From DATBVX01 sp963695985 (GTDB taxonomy: Bacteria; Pseudomonadota; Gammaproteobacteria; Steroidobacterales; Steroidobacteraceae), in contig CAVOIC010000004.1 of the NCBI GenBank assembly GCA_963695985.1, positions 1 to 64,000 on the forward strand: 64,000 bases of DNA, read 5' to 3'. This document shows, in pieces, positions 1-9,822 of this stretch. Position 1 is the first letter of the stretch, and each line of letters begins with the position of its first letter. Under the pieces are notes generated by a model. That model was not told where the DNA came from and ran no database searches. It was given only the letters and a program-made list of their open reading frames with translations. A program made the translations under genes and the position numbers.

Positions 1-15
1 TTAGGCAGCACAATC

Positions 16-1579
16 GTGCCGGGGCTGTTCAAATACCCATCAGGCTTGCGTGCTTGCAGTGCAACCCTCTTCCTGACCGTGGTTGCAATGGCTTGTACGG
101 TGTCGGACCAGCAGGTCAAGCGATCTACCGGGAGCGACGCGCCTCGAATTCGCAATACCGTGTCGGCCGATACCGTCGTTGAGGCCAAACAGCGCTTCGC
201 AAAGATGCTCGCTCGATCTTACTTTCCAGGACGAACCGGCCAACTCTTGATCGTGCCACGTGAAGGCGACTTCATCACGCGGCCCGACCCGGACGTGGCG
301 TACATGCACGGTTCGCCGTGGCCGTATGACGTCTTGATTCCGCTGATGTTTGTCGGGGCCCGCAGTGAGAGGGGGAACGTATTCGATGCCGGCCGTGCAG
401 CAGGACGTGGCACCGACGCTTGCGGCTGCGCTTGGCGTGCAGATGCCCGCAACGGCAACGGGCCAGATACTGCCGGTCTTGCAGACCGGTTTTGATCGAC
501 CGCGAGTGGTCATGTTGCTCGTCCTGGATGGCATGCGCCGGGACTACTTCGATCGCTACGCCGGTGACATGCCAACGCTCACCGCCTTGCGCCAGCACGG
601 CGCCTGGTTCACCCAGGCGCAACTCGACGTTCTTCCCTCCAACACTGCTGTTGGGCACTCGACCATCTCGACGGGAACCGAGCCCAGCGTGCATGGCGTC
701 ACCGGCAACAACGTGTACGACCGCATCGGCCGCCGGCGCCACGAGATTTTCGCTGGACGAATGCCGCACGACCTGATGGCGCTGACGTTGTCAGACGTCT
801 GGCAGCTGGCGACGTCGGGTAGGGCGATCATCTTGGCCCAGGGCAGCGTCGACCGGGCGGCGACGCCGCTTGCAGGGCATGGAGCGTGTCAGTTGAATGG
901 AGCGCCGGTCGTACTCGCAAGTTACGATCAACAGAGCGGCGGCTGGAACACGAACCCCGACTGTTTCCGGCTGCCCGGGTATCTGCAGGAGCTAAACGCC
1001 AGAACACTATGGTCAGCTGATCGAGAGTGGATGCATCACAAGATCGACACGGCCACCGCCGTCCGGTATTCAGCACTGTTTCCGGCATTCGAAGCCGACG
1101 CGATGATCACGATGATCGAGCACGAGCCCGTGGGCAAAGACGACGTTGCAGATCTCATTCTGATGAACTACAAGGGTGCGGACTTCGTGGGCCACAAGTA
1201 CGGCCCGGATTCGAACGAGCTCCGCGTCACGCTCAGCGAGATGGATCGTCATTTGGCGCGGATGCTGGAAGCGCTCGAGGCAAAGGTTGGTAACAACTAT
1301 CTCCTGGCCGTGACCGCGGACCATGGCATGCCGTCGGAACCGTCCTCACCGGACCGTCGACACTTTGCTCCGTCGATCGTCGACCTCTTGCACGGGAAGT
1401 TCGATCCCGACGCGAAGCAGCTGATCACGTCCTACGAACCGGAAAACGGCCAGATCTTCATCGATGAGGACCGGCTGGCCTATCTTGGTCTAACGCTGCG
1501 CGATCTGGCTGACTTCCTGGAGTCCCAGCCGTTCGTATTCGCGGCCTTCACAAACGACGAAGTTCAACGCGCACGTTAG
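16..1579 (+). CDS. Alkaline phosphatase/type I phosphodiesterase family lipoprotein, frameshifted
   Basis: Probable exported metal-dependent phosphatase or nucleotide pyrophosphatase/phosphodiesterase. The core reads VLLVLDGMRRDYFD, then PSNTAVGHSTISTGTEPSVHG (metal-binding Asp and nucleophile Thr/Ser region) and, near the end, TADHGMPSE (metal-binding Asp-His). A hydrophobic N-terminus ending VAMAC could be a lipoprotein signal. The reading frame changes at about 352-358: removing one G from the GGGG run joins HGSPWPYDVLIPLMFVG to PAVRGGTYS...QDVAPTLAAALGV, a normal phosphatase sequence. That block is usually the C-terminal part of such enzymes but lies before the DGMR motif here, so the order looks permuted. 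The frame is open to the window edge and the GTG start at 16 is only a guess; the gene may begin upstream. The exact substrate is unknown. Confidence 0.65.
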
Positions 1580-1640
1580 GTCCCTATCGAAGCGTAACGG
1601 AGTACCGAGCGTTGAGGCGCAGCCACGACCAGCTTCACCC

Positions 1641-3101
1641 TCACGCAACCGCTTCCGCGCGCTCTTCCTTCACCCAGTGCATCACGATGAGGCCTGCGAC
1701 GAGCAGGATGATGGTCGATGCGAGTCCGGCGCGCTGGCTGGCGAACACGTGCGTGAAGAACGCTACCGAAGCGTGACCCAGAAATCCCGTCGCCGTGCCG
1801 GAGAGCGCGTACAAGCCGAAGAACTGGCTCATCATGGAGAGCGGTGCGATGCGCGCCATCATCGTACGGCTGATGCAGAAAGCCGCCGTGATGGTGATGG
1901 CCAGCACCATCGTGGTCGCGATGTAGAGGACTTCGGGCAGCGTCTGGAAATACGGGAACGACCACAACGGGCCATGGGCTGCGATGTCATACGGCTGAAA
2001 GAAAACCCGATCCGGTGAGATCGAGACTAACGCGATCATTGCGAGGCACGTCGCGCCGACGGAAATCTGGATGGATCGCTTGGATCCCAGGGTATTGTCC
2101 AGCCACCCGCCGATGAAACCGCCGGAAATGGAGAAGGGTGAGAGCGTCACCGCAAATATCAGCAGGGCCGGCAGCGTCCAGTGAAAGATGCCGGCGGCGT
2201 AGATCCCGGTGTAGGCGAGGATCGCAACCTTGCCGTCCGTGTAGAGCATGCGTGCCAGCAGGTACAGCCCGACGTTGGCGATCCGGCGCGCGTGTTTGAT
2301 CGTGCTCCACACCTGGATCAGTCCTTCACGAACTGCCTGCTTCGCAGGAATTCCCGTTGACCGACGATCCGGGGTCCAGAGCCACAGTGGAATGCTGAAC
2401 ACGGCCAGCCAGATTCCCGCGGCAGGCCCGGCGATGCGCTCGTGCTCATGCGTCTCGGGGTTCAAGCCGAAAATCGGATGGCTCGGGAGCAAGCCGTTGA
2501 GCGTCACGCCGGAAGCTGGAAACGCAATTCCACCCAGTATCACCACCAGCGCCACGAGCGTACCCATGTTCGCGACCGAGATGCCGAGCCCGGACAGGCC
2601 GCCGATTCGCTGCGGACTGGCGATCGAGGGCAGCATGGCGTTGTAGAAGACCTCAGAGAACTGAAAGCACGAGGCCAGGATGACTATCAGGGTGAGAATC
2701 GCAGCGATCGGTAGGCCGCCCTGGGCACCCGGCATGGCGAACCAAAGAGCGAAGCAACACGGCGCCATCACGGCGACGATGCCGGCAAGCCAGGGCTTTC
2801 TGCTGCCGGTACGATCCGAGATGGCTCCGATAACCGGAGCCAATAGTGCGACGCAGAAGCCTACGATCGTGTTGGCGAGGCTCCACGCTTCCTGGCCGCG
2901 CACCGGGTCGCCAATGATCGTATTGGCGAAGTAGGGCGGGAACACGAAGATGTAGACCAGGCTGAGATAGGGAGAGCGTGCAAAGTCAAAGATCGCCCAC
3001 GAAAGCTGCGCTCGCGGCCCGGGAAGTTTTTCGCCGGTGACAGAAAGGCTTTCACGCGCATGTGCGGCGCGCTCGCCGTTCGTCGGTAGGACTGTAGCCA
3101 C
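1641..3101 (-). CDS. MFS transporter, UMF1-like
   Basis: Inner-membrane secondary transporter of 486 residues with about twelve hydrophobic segments. After a hydrophilic N-terminus of about 30 residues comes LSWAIFDFARSPYLSLVYIF, typical of the UMF1 branch of the major facilitator superfamily. The loop GAISDRTGSRKPW (residues 92-104) is the conserved MFS loop between membrane helices 2 and 3. It lies 95 bp downstream of the TonB receptor on the same strand and is probably co-transcribed or read through from it. That suggests it carries the imported sugar or oligosaccharide across the inner membrane, but the substrate cannot be read from the sequence. It is intact and of normal family length. 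Confidence 0.8.
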   Translation of the reverse strand: MATVLPTNGERAAHARESLSVTGEKLPGPRAQLSWAIFDFARSPYLSLVYIFVFPPYFANTIIGDPVRGQEAWSLANTIVGFCVALLAPVIGAISDRTGSRKPWLAGIVAVMAPCCFALWFAMPGAQGGLPIAAILTLIVILASCFQFSEVFYNAMLPSIASPQRIGGLSGLGISVANMGTLVALVVILGGIAFPASGVTLNGLLPSHPIFGLNPETHEHERIAGPAAGIWLAVFSIPLWLWTPDRRSTGIPAKQAVREGLIQVWSTIKHARRIANVGLYLLARMLYTDGKVAILAYTGIYAAGIFHWTLPALLIFAVTLSPFSISGGFIGGWLDNTLGSKRSIQISVGATCLAMIALVSISPDRVFFQPYDIAAHGPLWSFPYFQTLPEVLYIATTMVLAITITAAFCISRTMMARIAPLSMMSQFFGLYALSGTATGFLGHASVAFFTHVFASQRAGLASTIILLVAGLIVMHWVKEERAEAVA

Positions 3102-3142
3102 GGCGCGCGCCCCGCGATCAGATCGGTGACATCGTATACGGG

Positions 3143-3172
3143 AGAGATGCGGCCTCAGTCGGCCGCATCTCT
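3143..3172 (-). terminator. Hairpin downstream of the TonB receptor gene
   Basis: A perfect 12-bp stem, AGAGATGCGGCC (3143-3154) pairing with GGCCGCATCTCT (3161-3172) around the loop TCAGTC, lies 23 bp past the stop of the minus-strand receptor gene and before the MFS gene. There is no T-run after it, so it may attenuate or protect the transcript end rather than fully terminate. Confidence 0.5.
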
Positions 3173-3195
3173 ATCTGGCCAGGGCGTCAGCGCCC

Positions 3196-5389
3196 TCAGA
3201 AGTTGTACTTGAATCTGAGGCCAAACTGGGCAGGCGGCGCGGCGTAGAAGAGCGTCGCATTGTTCTGGATGCCGCCAATGTATTCCTTGTCGGTGACGTT
3301 GGTGCCCCACAACACGGCCGACCAGGTGCCGGAATCCGGTTCCAGCGAGAGCTGGGCATTGAGCAGCGTGCGCTCCGGCAGCGTGACCTGCGGCTCGGAC
3401 CACAGCGCAGCCTGCGTCTCGTCCATGTGCGACACGTCGGCACGTGGCGTCAGCGTGAAATTGCCCATCTTGATGCCGTACGCGATACCGATATTGCCCT
3501 GTGAAATTCGGTGCGAACGGGATCTCGGCCCCCGAGAGATTCACGACATTGTTCGGGGGCGGACCAGGGAGGAACGGATCCTGCACGTCGCTGAAGGTGC
3601 CGAGCTCGCTCTTCGAGTAGGCGAGGCCAAGATCAAGCTGGAACGCACCGAAACGCGCCTGACCGCTGAACTCTACGCCCCAGAGGTGACTATCGGTTTC
3701 AGCGTTGCGATTGGTCGGGAAGTTCAGCGCACCGACCACTTCGGCGAAGTTCGCCTGGTAGTCCTTGAACTGCTCGTAATAGGCCGTGAACTGTGTCTCG
3801 AACTGATTGTCGGCCCAGGTGGCCTTCCACCCGGTCTCGTAGTTGATGACTTCCATCTCGTCGTATTGCACGAACGGCGGGAAGATGTTGATGCCGCCGC
3901 TGATGTGACCTCTCGAGACCAGCGCGTACAGGTACTGCTCGGCAGTGACACGTCCCAGTCGACCGCCACTTGCCAGTCGACGGAATCCTCGTCCATGTCC
4001 TGCTTCTCGCCGCCGGGAGTGGTTCCGGGCCACGCAACCGACGGAGGCGTAGCGCCGTCGCCGAGCTGCCAGTTCGTAAATTGATCTTTCTCGTACTTGC
4101 CGTAGCGGACTCCTGCTTCGAGCTCGACGGCAGGAGTAATCCGATATCGGCCGTGCGCGAACACCGCCCAATCCTTTTCGTTGTTCTTCCACGGACTCGT
4201 GGCCCATGGGTAGGTGGTCGGGAAGACCAACGCCGATGAAGTTGAATCCGCCGTCCTGCCACGGCGGCAATTCCGAATCCTGTTTCTCCCAGAACAGGCC
4301 GAACACCCACCGGAAAGCCTGGTCGTCGGGCGAAATCAGGTTGACCTCTTCGGAATAGATCTTGGCGTTGATCTTGCTGTTGAAGATGTAGATCGGCGCA
4401 AGCGTTGCATTCAGGTCGAGATTGTTCACCGAGTCGACATCCTGGTAACCGGTGAGCGAAGTCAGAGACACGCCGCCATTGAAGCGAAATGAGAGGTTCA
4501 GTACCGCGCGCAGCGATTCATCGGTGTACTGGAAGTTGGCGTTTTGTACGATGTTACCAAGGGGTTTCTCACCGTAGACGGTAGTCGGGTTGCCGCCGAA
4601 ATCGAGGTCGTGATAGTCGACCTTGAGCACGCTCGAGAAGTTGGCGTTCGGATCCCAGCGCAAGCCCAGTCGGTAACTATTGTTGTCCACCTGGCCGGGA
4701 TGTCCCGTGAAGTTTCCGGTGATGGAGTCGTAGAAGTCATCGCGTTCAGAGTGTCTGTAGTCGAGTCTTATCGCCGTCGTGTCACCCACCGGGATGTTTA
4801 CGATGCCAGTCCCCTCCCACGCGTTGTAGTCGGCGACGCCGCCCTCGAGACTGCCCCGGAAGTGACCGAGCTCCGGATCGTTGGTGTTGATGAAGACCGC
4901 GCCACCGGCTGCGTTCTTGCCAACGAAAGTTCCCTGGGGACCACGGAAGACTTCGACTGACTTCATGTCGAAGTAAGGCTCGTTCTGAAAATACCCGGCC
5001 AGGGTCGGTGCGCCGTCCCGGTAGATCACCACGCCCGACGGAACGTCGATGTCCACCTGGCTGCGACCGAGACCGCGGATCGTGAACACGTTCGCGGAGC
5101 CATACTGCGCGATGGTAACTCCAGGAGCGGCGTACTGGAGGGCATACAAGTCGACGACACCCTTGTCCTCGAGCAGCTCCTGGCTCAGCACCGTCGCAGA
5201 AATGCTGGTGGTCTGGATGTCCTCACTACGCCGCTTCGCGGTCACGATGACCTCTTCGAGCGCAGTCGAGGACGCGGAGATCGATGTCGCAGGCGTTGAT
5301 TGTGCCTGGACGCCTTCGCAGAGAAATGCAGCCGCGCATGAGAGCGCAACAAACGAAATTCGATTCCAGAGTGAACCGACGATCTTCAT
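3196..5389 (-). pseudogene. TonB-dependent outer-membrane receptor, three frameshifts
   Basis: Outer-membrane importer that takes up a ligand, probably glycan fragments, using TonB energy. From the ATG at 5389 there is a signal peptide (MKIVGSLW...CEGVQA), a TonB-box-like EEVIVTAKRR, a plug with TIRGLGRSQVDIDVP and VEVFRGPQGTFVGKNAAGGAVF, then a beta-barrel ending in RFKYNF with the terminal Phe usual for outer-membrane proteins. The frame changes near 4222, 3940 and 3503. Each junction is mended by one base and conserved barrel sequence runs through, so total length (about 730 residues) is normal. Sequencing error is as likely as true inactivation. An exact 14-bp palindrome sits 60 bp upstream. 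The first gene downstream on the same strand is the MFS carrier. Confidence 0.85.
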
Positions 5390-5448
5390 TTGAAATCCCC
5401 CCTCGTCTGAAGTCCCCACCGGCCGTTTGTCCACGGCTTCCGAGGGAT

Positions 5449-5462
5449 GCTAACATGTTAGC
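5449..5462. promoter_or_regulatory. Operator 1: GCTAACATGTTAGC
   Basis: Perfect 14-bp palindrome ending 60 bp upstream of the TonB receptor start. It is the most symmetrical of six related sites in 5.4-25.1 kb and so defines the motif. Binding by the neighbouring GntR-family protein is inferred from proximity and repetition. Confidence 0.75.
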
Positions 5463-5768
5463 GCAAGGCGATTCAAAGGATTTGAGGCTCGCGGACTCAC
5501 AGGCGCAACTGACCCTAACATCGGAAAAATCAGCGCATACCTCTGCGGCCATCGTTGGCGTGCGGTTGCGTGGTGCCCGGACGCAACCTCATGCGACAGC
5601 TGCTGAGCGACGCAAGTTGCCGCAATTAATGGGCATCCAGAACCTTTCAGGGTATCCAGAGGCTCCACGTGGCGCGCCCGACACCTGGGCCGCACGGCGT
5701 CAACCGAGCTCTCGGGGCCCCAATGACCGTTGGCGGCGGGCCAACGTCGGTCGCTAAGTTGCTCAAAA

Positions 5769-5780
5769 CTGACATGTTAG
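5769..5780. promoter_or_regulatory. Operator 2: CTGACATGTTAG
   Basis: One mismatched pair from perfect symmetry. It ends 95 bp upstream of the GntR regulator start, as expected for autoregulation and for control of the two enolase-superfamily genes behind it. Confidence 0.7.
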
Positions 5781-5874
5781 GATGGCGAGTGCCGAGTGAG
5801 TGTACGGCAGCTAAGATACGAGCCGCCGTTCATCCAGCGGCGTTTGTTCCAATCTCGCGGGTCACAGCCGAACC

Positions 5875-6579
5875 ATGAGCAAGGGTCGTTCCGCCGCCGA
5901 ATCTTCCGCCGAACATTCGAAGGCGGAGCGCGTTTACCGAGAATTGCGCCGCCGGATCCGGGAACTCGAGCTGCAGCCCGGGTCGCGTCTGCAGAAAAAC
6001 GAGATCGGGCTCGAGTTCGGAGTATCGCGGGCGCCGGTGAGCGAGGCGATCGCATGGCTTGCGGAAGAAGGGCTCGTCGATGTGTATCCGCAGAGCGGCA
6101 GTTTCGTCGCGCCCATCCGCCCTGAGGATGTGAGCGAAGCGCTGCTGATCCGCACCGGTCTCGAAGTCGAAGCGGTCCGCCGTGTCACGCAGACGGCCGA
6201 TGTGCAACTGTTGCAGCGGCTCGACGCGAATCTCGAGGCCCAGGCCTCAGCCGTGAAGGAGAGCGACATGGCGCGGCTCGACGATCTCGACGAGGCCTTT
6301 CACGCGATCATCATCGGCGCGCTCAAGTCTCCCCGCGCACAGCGCTTACTCGATGCAGCACGTGCGCTCCTCGACAGGCCGCGGTTCCATGCTCTGCCCG
6401 AGGACGGTCGCCCCTACGCAACCCTGGCGGAGCATCGCCGGATCGCCGATGCGATTCGCACCGGCGACGCCGAACTGGCGGGTGCTGCGATGCGTGTGCA
6501 CATCGCGATGGTGGCGCGCGCCATCGAGCGTGATGCCGCGGAAATCGCGAGCCAGTCGAGGTTGAAGAGCGTCAAGTGA
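5875..6579 (+). CDS. GntR-family regulator with FCD domain
   Basis: Cytoplasmic ligand-responsive DNA-binding protein, 234 residues, the usual length for the FadR subfamily. Residues about 17-80 form the winged helix-turn-helix (YRELRRRIRELELQPGSRL, then EFGVSRAPVSEAIAWL and the wing YPQSGSFV). Residues about 88-220 are an all-helical FCD effector domain with the expected metal-site residues D139, H143, H187 and H209. FCD regulators usually sense sugar acids or other small carboxylates, matching the dehydratase genes that follow 46 bp later. The same palindrome occurs before this gene and five other nearby units, so it is the best candidate for the local regulator. The inducer is probably an aldonate or 2-keto-3-deoxy acid made by the pathway. 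Confidence 0.92.
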   Translation: MSKGRSAAESSAEHSKAERVYRELRRRIRELELQPGSRLQKNEIGLEFGVSRAPVSEAIAWLAEEGLVDVYPQSGSFVAPIRPEDVSEALLIRTGLEVEAVRRVTQTADVQLLQRLDANLEAQASAVKESDMARLDDLDEAFHAIIIGALKSPRAQRLLDAARALLDRPRFHALPEDGRPYATLAEHRRIADAIRTGDAELAGAAMRVHIAMVARAIERDAAEIASQSRLKSVK

Positions 6580-6625
6580 CTAGACGCCCCGCACCCGGTG
6601 TGGAGCACATGAGTCAGGCGATCCC

Positions 6626-7729
6626 ATGAAGGTCACCGGCATCAAGGTGACGCAGCAGTCCCACCCACTTTCGCGGCGCATGGGCGAAGCCCGTCTACCG
6701 GCCGCTCGGCTCACGGAGAGCTGTTGCATCATCGAGCTGATGACGGATGCAGGGCTGACGGGGATTGCGATTGGCAGTGAAGGAGTGCGTGCGCACATCG
6801 GCGACCTCGTGAAAGATGTGCTCGTCGGAGCGGATCCGCGTGGCGTAAGGGGGCTCTGGAGGCGAATGCTTGACGCACGCTCGACGCAGCAGCACGGACG
6901 CTATTTGGACGAGGCGATTGCGCTCCTGGATGTGGCGCTCTGGGACTTGAAGTCCAGGGCCGATGATGAACCGCTGTGGAAGACACTCGGTGGCGCGCGT
7001 CCGAAGGCCAACGCTCACGCGAGCGGCATCGATCTGGCTTTGAGCGACGAGGAACTGTCTGCATGGTATGTCGCGACGGCGCGCGACTACGGCTTGCGAG
7101 GCGGCAAGCTGCAGGTAGGTCTGGACCTGGACGCCGATCTGCGGCGCCTCGGACTCATGCACGCTGCGTTGATGCAGGCAACGCCCGACCCGGTGTTGAT
7201 GATCGATGCTGACGAGTGCTGGTCGCCGAAGGAAGCGATCCGGCGCACGCGCGAGATCGAGAAACGTTTTGATCTCACATGGATCGAGGGGGCATCGCGG
7301 AGCTGGGATTTCCCCGGATTGAAGCAGGTCTCGAATGCCATCCGCGCCGCGGTCTGTGTGGGCGGGGGGTTCACGACCTGTGGTGAGTTCCTGCCCCATT
7401 TCCACCACCGCTCCGCGGATGTGATACAGATTGACATCGGCGCCATCGGGATCACGGGAGCGCTGCAGCTTGCCGACGCTGCCTTCGGGTACGAGCTTCC
7501 GGTCACGCTGTCGGCGTCGCCCGGCAACATTCACGCTCACCTGTCGAGCGTGATGCCATATTTCATGAGCCTGGAAGTCATCGATCCAGTCCCCGCGGCA
7601 CGCTTCTACACCTCCGATGTGCGGATCGAGCAAGGGTGGGCGATTGCAGGCGACGCGCCCGGCAACGGACTGGTCGTGGATACGAACGCCCTGACCGGGA
7701 CGGCAAAGCGCGCGAAGGCATCGAGATGA
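6626..7729 (+). CDS. Mandelate racemase/enolase-superfamily protein with a degenerate active site
   Basis: A 367-residue protein with the N-terminal capping domain and C-terminal barrel of the mandelate racemase/muconate lactonizing group, which normally uses Mg2+ to abstract a proton next to a carboxylate. The first two metal ligands are present (D194 in MIDAD, E221 in WIEG). The third, expected where its neighbour has SGEN, is replaced by CVGGGF (G247). The KxK base pair is reduced to K161-L-Q163. H303 or H305 in SPGNIHAH might still act. It is about half identical by eye to the next gene and overlaps it by four bases (ATGA), so the two are translationally coupled. It may be a pseudoenzyme partner or a diverged enzyme. 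Confidence 0.85.
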   Translation: MKVTGIKVTQQSHPLSRRMGEARLPAARLTESCCIIELMTDAGLTGIAIGSEGVRAHIGDLVKDVLVGADPRGVRGLWRRMLDARSTQQHGRYLDEAIALLDVALWDLKSRADDEPLWKTLGGARPKANAHASGIDLALSDEELSAWYVATARDYGLRGGKLQVGLDLDADLRRLGLMHAALMQATPDPVLMIDADECWSPKEAIRRTREIEKRFDLTWIEGASRSWDFPGLKQVSNAIRAAVCVGGGFTTCGEFLPHFHHRSADVIQIDIGAIGITGALQLADAAFGYELPVTLSASPGNIHAHLSSVMPYFMSLEVIDPVPAARFYTSDVRIEQGWAIAGDAPGNGLVVDTNALTGTAKRAKASR

Positions 7730-8892
7730 AGATCACCGGCTACAAAGTCGAGCAGTACCTGATGAAGATGGATCGCCTGGTCGGCGATGCCAATCTGCCT
7801 AGCGGCGTGGAGATGTTGCCTGGCTCGATCCTGTGGCTCGAGACCGATGAGAACGTCAGCGGCATTTCCCTCGGCTACGGTGGTGGGATTGAAAGTCTGT
7901 TCGGCGCCATCGAGGGCGCCGATCCGCGCGAGGTCGCGGCGCTCTGGATCAGGATGAACGATTTCCTCCACAAGGGTGGAAATGAAGGGGCGGCGAGCGC
8001 GGCATTGAGCGCCATCGACATGGCGCTCTGGGACCTGAAGGCGAAGCTTGCCGACGAGCCGCTGTGGAAAACACTCGGAGCGAGCGAGGGCCGCGTGAAG
8101 GCCTACGCCAGCGGTCTCGATTACTGTCTGTCGGATGAAGAGCTGTTTGCCTTCTATCGGCGCATGGCGGAGCTCGGCATCGACAGCGGCAAGCTCAAGG
8201 TGGGACTGGACCTCAAAGCGGATCTGCGTCGACTCGGCATCATGCGCGATGCACTGAGTATCGCCTCGGCCCGCCCCGGGCTCATGATCGATTCAAACGA
8301 ATACTGGTCCCCGAAGCAGGCGGTGCGATATATCCGACAAATCGAGGAGCACTTCGATCTCATCTGGGTTGAGGAGCCCGCGCGGCGCTGGGACTACGAT
8401 GGATTGAGACTCGTTTCGCAACAGGTGTCTGCGGCAGTGGCGAGTGGGGAAAATCTGCACAGCCTTTCCGACATCTATCCCCTGATCGCCAACCACGCTG
8501 TGGACGTGATCAACGTCTGGACGGGGCAGTCCGGAGTGACGGGCCTGATGCAGATCGCGCACATGGCCGATGCACATGGGCTGCAGGTGTCGATGATGAA
8601 CGCGCAAGCCAACTACATGGCTCAGATCGCGGCCGCACTGCCCAACCACAACATGATGGAAGTCGTGGATCCCGGGCGCGAGCATTGCCTGAAGTGGGAC
8701 AGCCGCATCGAAGACGGGTTCATCGTGCTCGGTGATGCTCCGGGGTTCGGGATCGAGATCGATGAAGTGAAGCTCAAGGCGCTGCAGGCCAATCCACCGA
8801 GCGGCAGAGGCAAATTTCCCTTTCCGCGCCGCGAGGGCGCCGGCCGTTACATCGTGCCGCCGACGCCAGGAGAGGTTCCGTGGCGGCGCTGA
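7726..8892 (+). CDS. Mandelate racemase/enolase-superfamily dehydratase (sugar acid)
   Basis: Predicted Mg2+-dependent aldonate dehydratase giving a 2-keto-3-deoxy sugar acid. The start is the ATG at 7726 that overlaps the preceding stop (ATGA), giving 388 residues. Catalytic residues look complete: K156-L-K158 (KxK), metal ligands D189 (MIDSNE), E216 (WVEEP) and E242 (SGEN). The His-Asp dyad of mandelate racemase is not evident; its place is taken by NAQANYMAQ. A basic tail of about 30 residues follows the barrel. It is the intact paralogue of the upstream gene. Which aldonate it uses cannot be told; the locus suggests D-arabinonate, L-fuconate or similar. It converges on the SMP-30 gene, whose stop lies 11 bp away. 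Confidence 0.85.
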   Translation: MKITGYKVEQYLMKMDRLVGDANLPSGVEMLPGSILWLETDENVSGISLGYGGGIESLFGAIEGADPREVAALWIRMNDFLHKGGNEGAASAALSAIDMALWDLKAKLADEPLWKTLGASEGRVKAYASGLDYCLSDEELFAFYRRMAELGIDSGKLKVGLDLKADLRRLGIMRDALSIASARPGLMIDSNEYWSPKQAVRYIRQIEEHFDLIWVEEPARRWDYDGLRLVSQQVSAAVASGENLHSLSDIYPLIANHAVDVINVWTGQSGVTGLMQIAHMADAHGLQVSMMNAQANYMAQIAAALPNHNMMEVVDPGREHCLKWDSRIEDGFIVLGDAPGFGIEIDEVKLKALQANPPSGRGKFPFPRREGAGRYIVPPTPGEVPWRR

Positions 8893-8903
8893 AACCGAAT
8901 TTC

Positions 8904-9788
8904 TCAGAGGTTGAAGCGGGTAATCCGTCGGTATCGACGTCGATCACTTGCACCGATCCGGTCGTCCACCTCGGTGACGTAGATCTTCTTCTCACCCTTC
9001 GGACCGAATACCAGATTGGTCGGCATTGAACCGTCGGTCTTGATCCGCTTGACCACTGTTCCGTTCCGGCCCAGCACGGTCACGTCGCCCTGACCAAAGA
9101 CGGCAATATAGAGGTTGCCGTCTGCTCCGAATTTCATTCCATCCGGCCCCTTCAGTTCCGCCGGATCGAAGCGCTCGATCGACGTTGCCGAACAACTGGC
9201 GTTCGCCGCTCACCCGGCCGCGACTGTACGCGTAGCGATAGATGTTGCCGCTCAAGCGTCTCCGCCACGTACAGGTTCCCATCCGGTCCGAATGCGATTC
9301 CGTTGGTGAATAGCAGGCCGCGGTCGACGCGCTCCACGGCGCGCGTCTTGGCGTCGATGCGGAACACGCGGCCATCGTAGGTCAGCTTGCGGTAGTCCGG
9401 GTTCAGCTCGCCGCCGGGCGCAAGCTCCTCGATCTCGATGCCCGAGTCAGTCAGGTAGATGTCCCCGTTCGGTGCCCAGCGCCAGATCGTTCAGAAACAG
9501 AAACGGACTCGCCGTCGCAGGCGTTCGCCGATGATCTCGTACTTTCCGTCCAGGCTCATCTTCAACAGCGCGCGCATCGCGGTCTCAGCCACCCAGATGT
9601 TACCCGCGACGGTCTGCCGCGAACCCGTTCGGTCGACCAGTCTTCGCCAGCACGGTCCTGGTCTTTCCGTCCTTGCTGAAGCGGATGACCCAGCCCTTGG
9701 CGGGATCCATTTCGACGAACAGAAAGCCACCGTCCGGCAGCAGGACCGGCGCCTCTGGAAAACCGAGCTGGTCAGCAAACTTTCTCAT
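8904..9788 (-). pseudogene. SMP-30/gluconolactonase-family sugar lactonase, multiple frameshifts
   Basis: Would hydrolyse a sugar lactone to the aldonate, the step between the aldose dehydrogenase and the dehydratase. Conserved SMP-30 beta-propeller segments are present in order: GFPEAPVLLPDGGFLFVEM, NGFAAD, GNIWVAETAMRALLKMSLDG, LNDLALAPNGDIYLTDSG, GLLFTNGIAFGPDGNLYVAET, and KFGADGNLYIAVFGQGDV. They fall in changing frames, with breaks near 9612, 9505, 9478, 9260, 9178 and 8960. About six indels in 0.9 kb is far above the rest of the window. Either this stretch was poorly sequenced or the gene is dead. The C-terminus is uncertain because the last break is near the stop. It is the last gene of the minus-strand operon starting at 13137. 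Confidence 0.7.
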
Positions 9789-9822
9789 GACGTCACCTGC
9801 GGCTGTGCTGTTCGAGTCGGGC

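Larger units (their letters stand above)
5390..5874. other. Intergenic control region between TonB receptor and GntR regulator
   Basis: About 485 bp without a credible gene, separating divergent units. It holds two copies of the CTAACATGTYAS palindrome (5449-5462 near the receptor, 5769-5780 near gntR) and a weaker half-site, CCCTAACATCGG, at about 5513-5524. Nothing else could be identified. Confidence 0.6.

Noticed and set aside
5513..5524. CCCTAACATCGG as another operator
   Set aside because: Only half of the palindrome is present. It might be a weak auxiliary site but is not supported as a full one.
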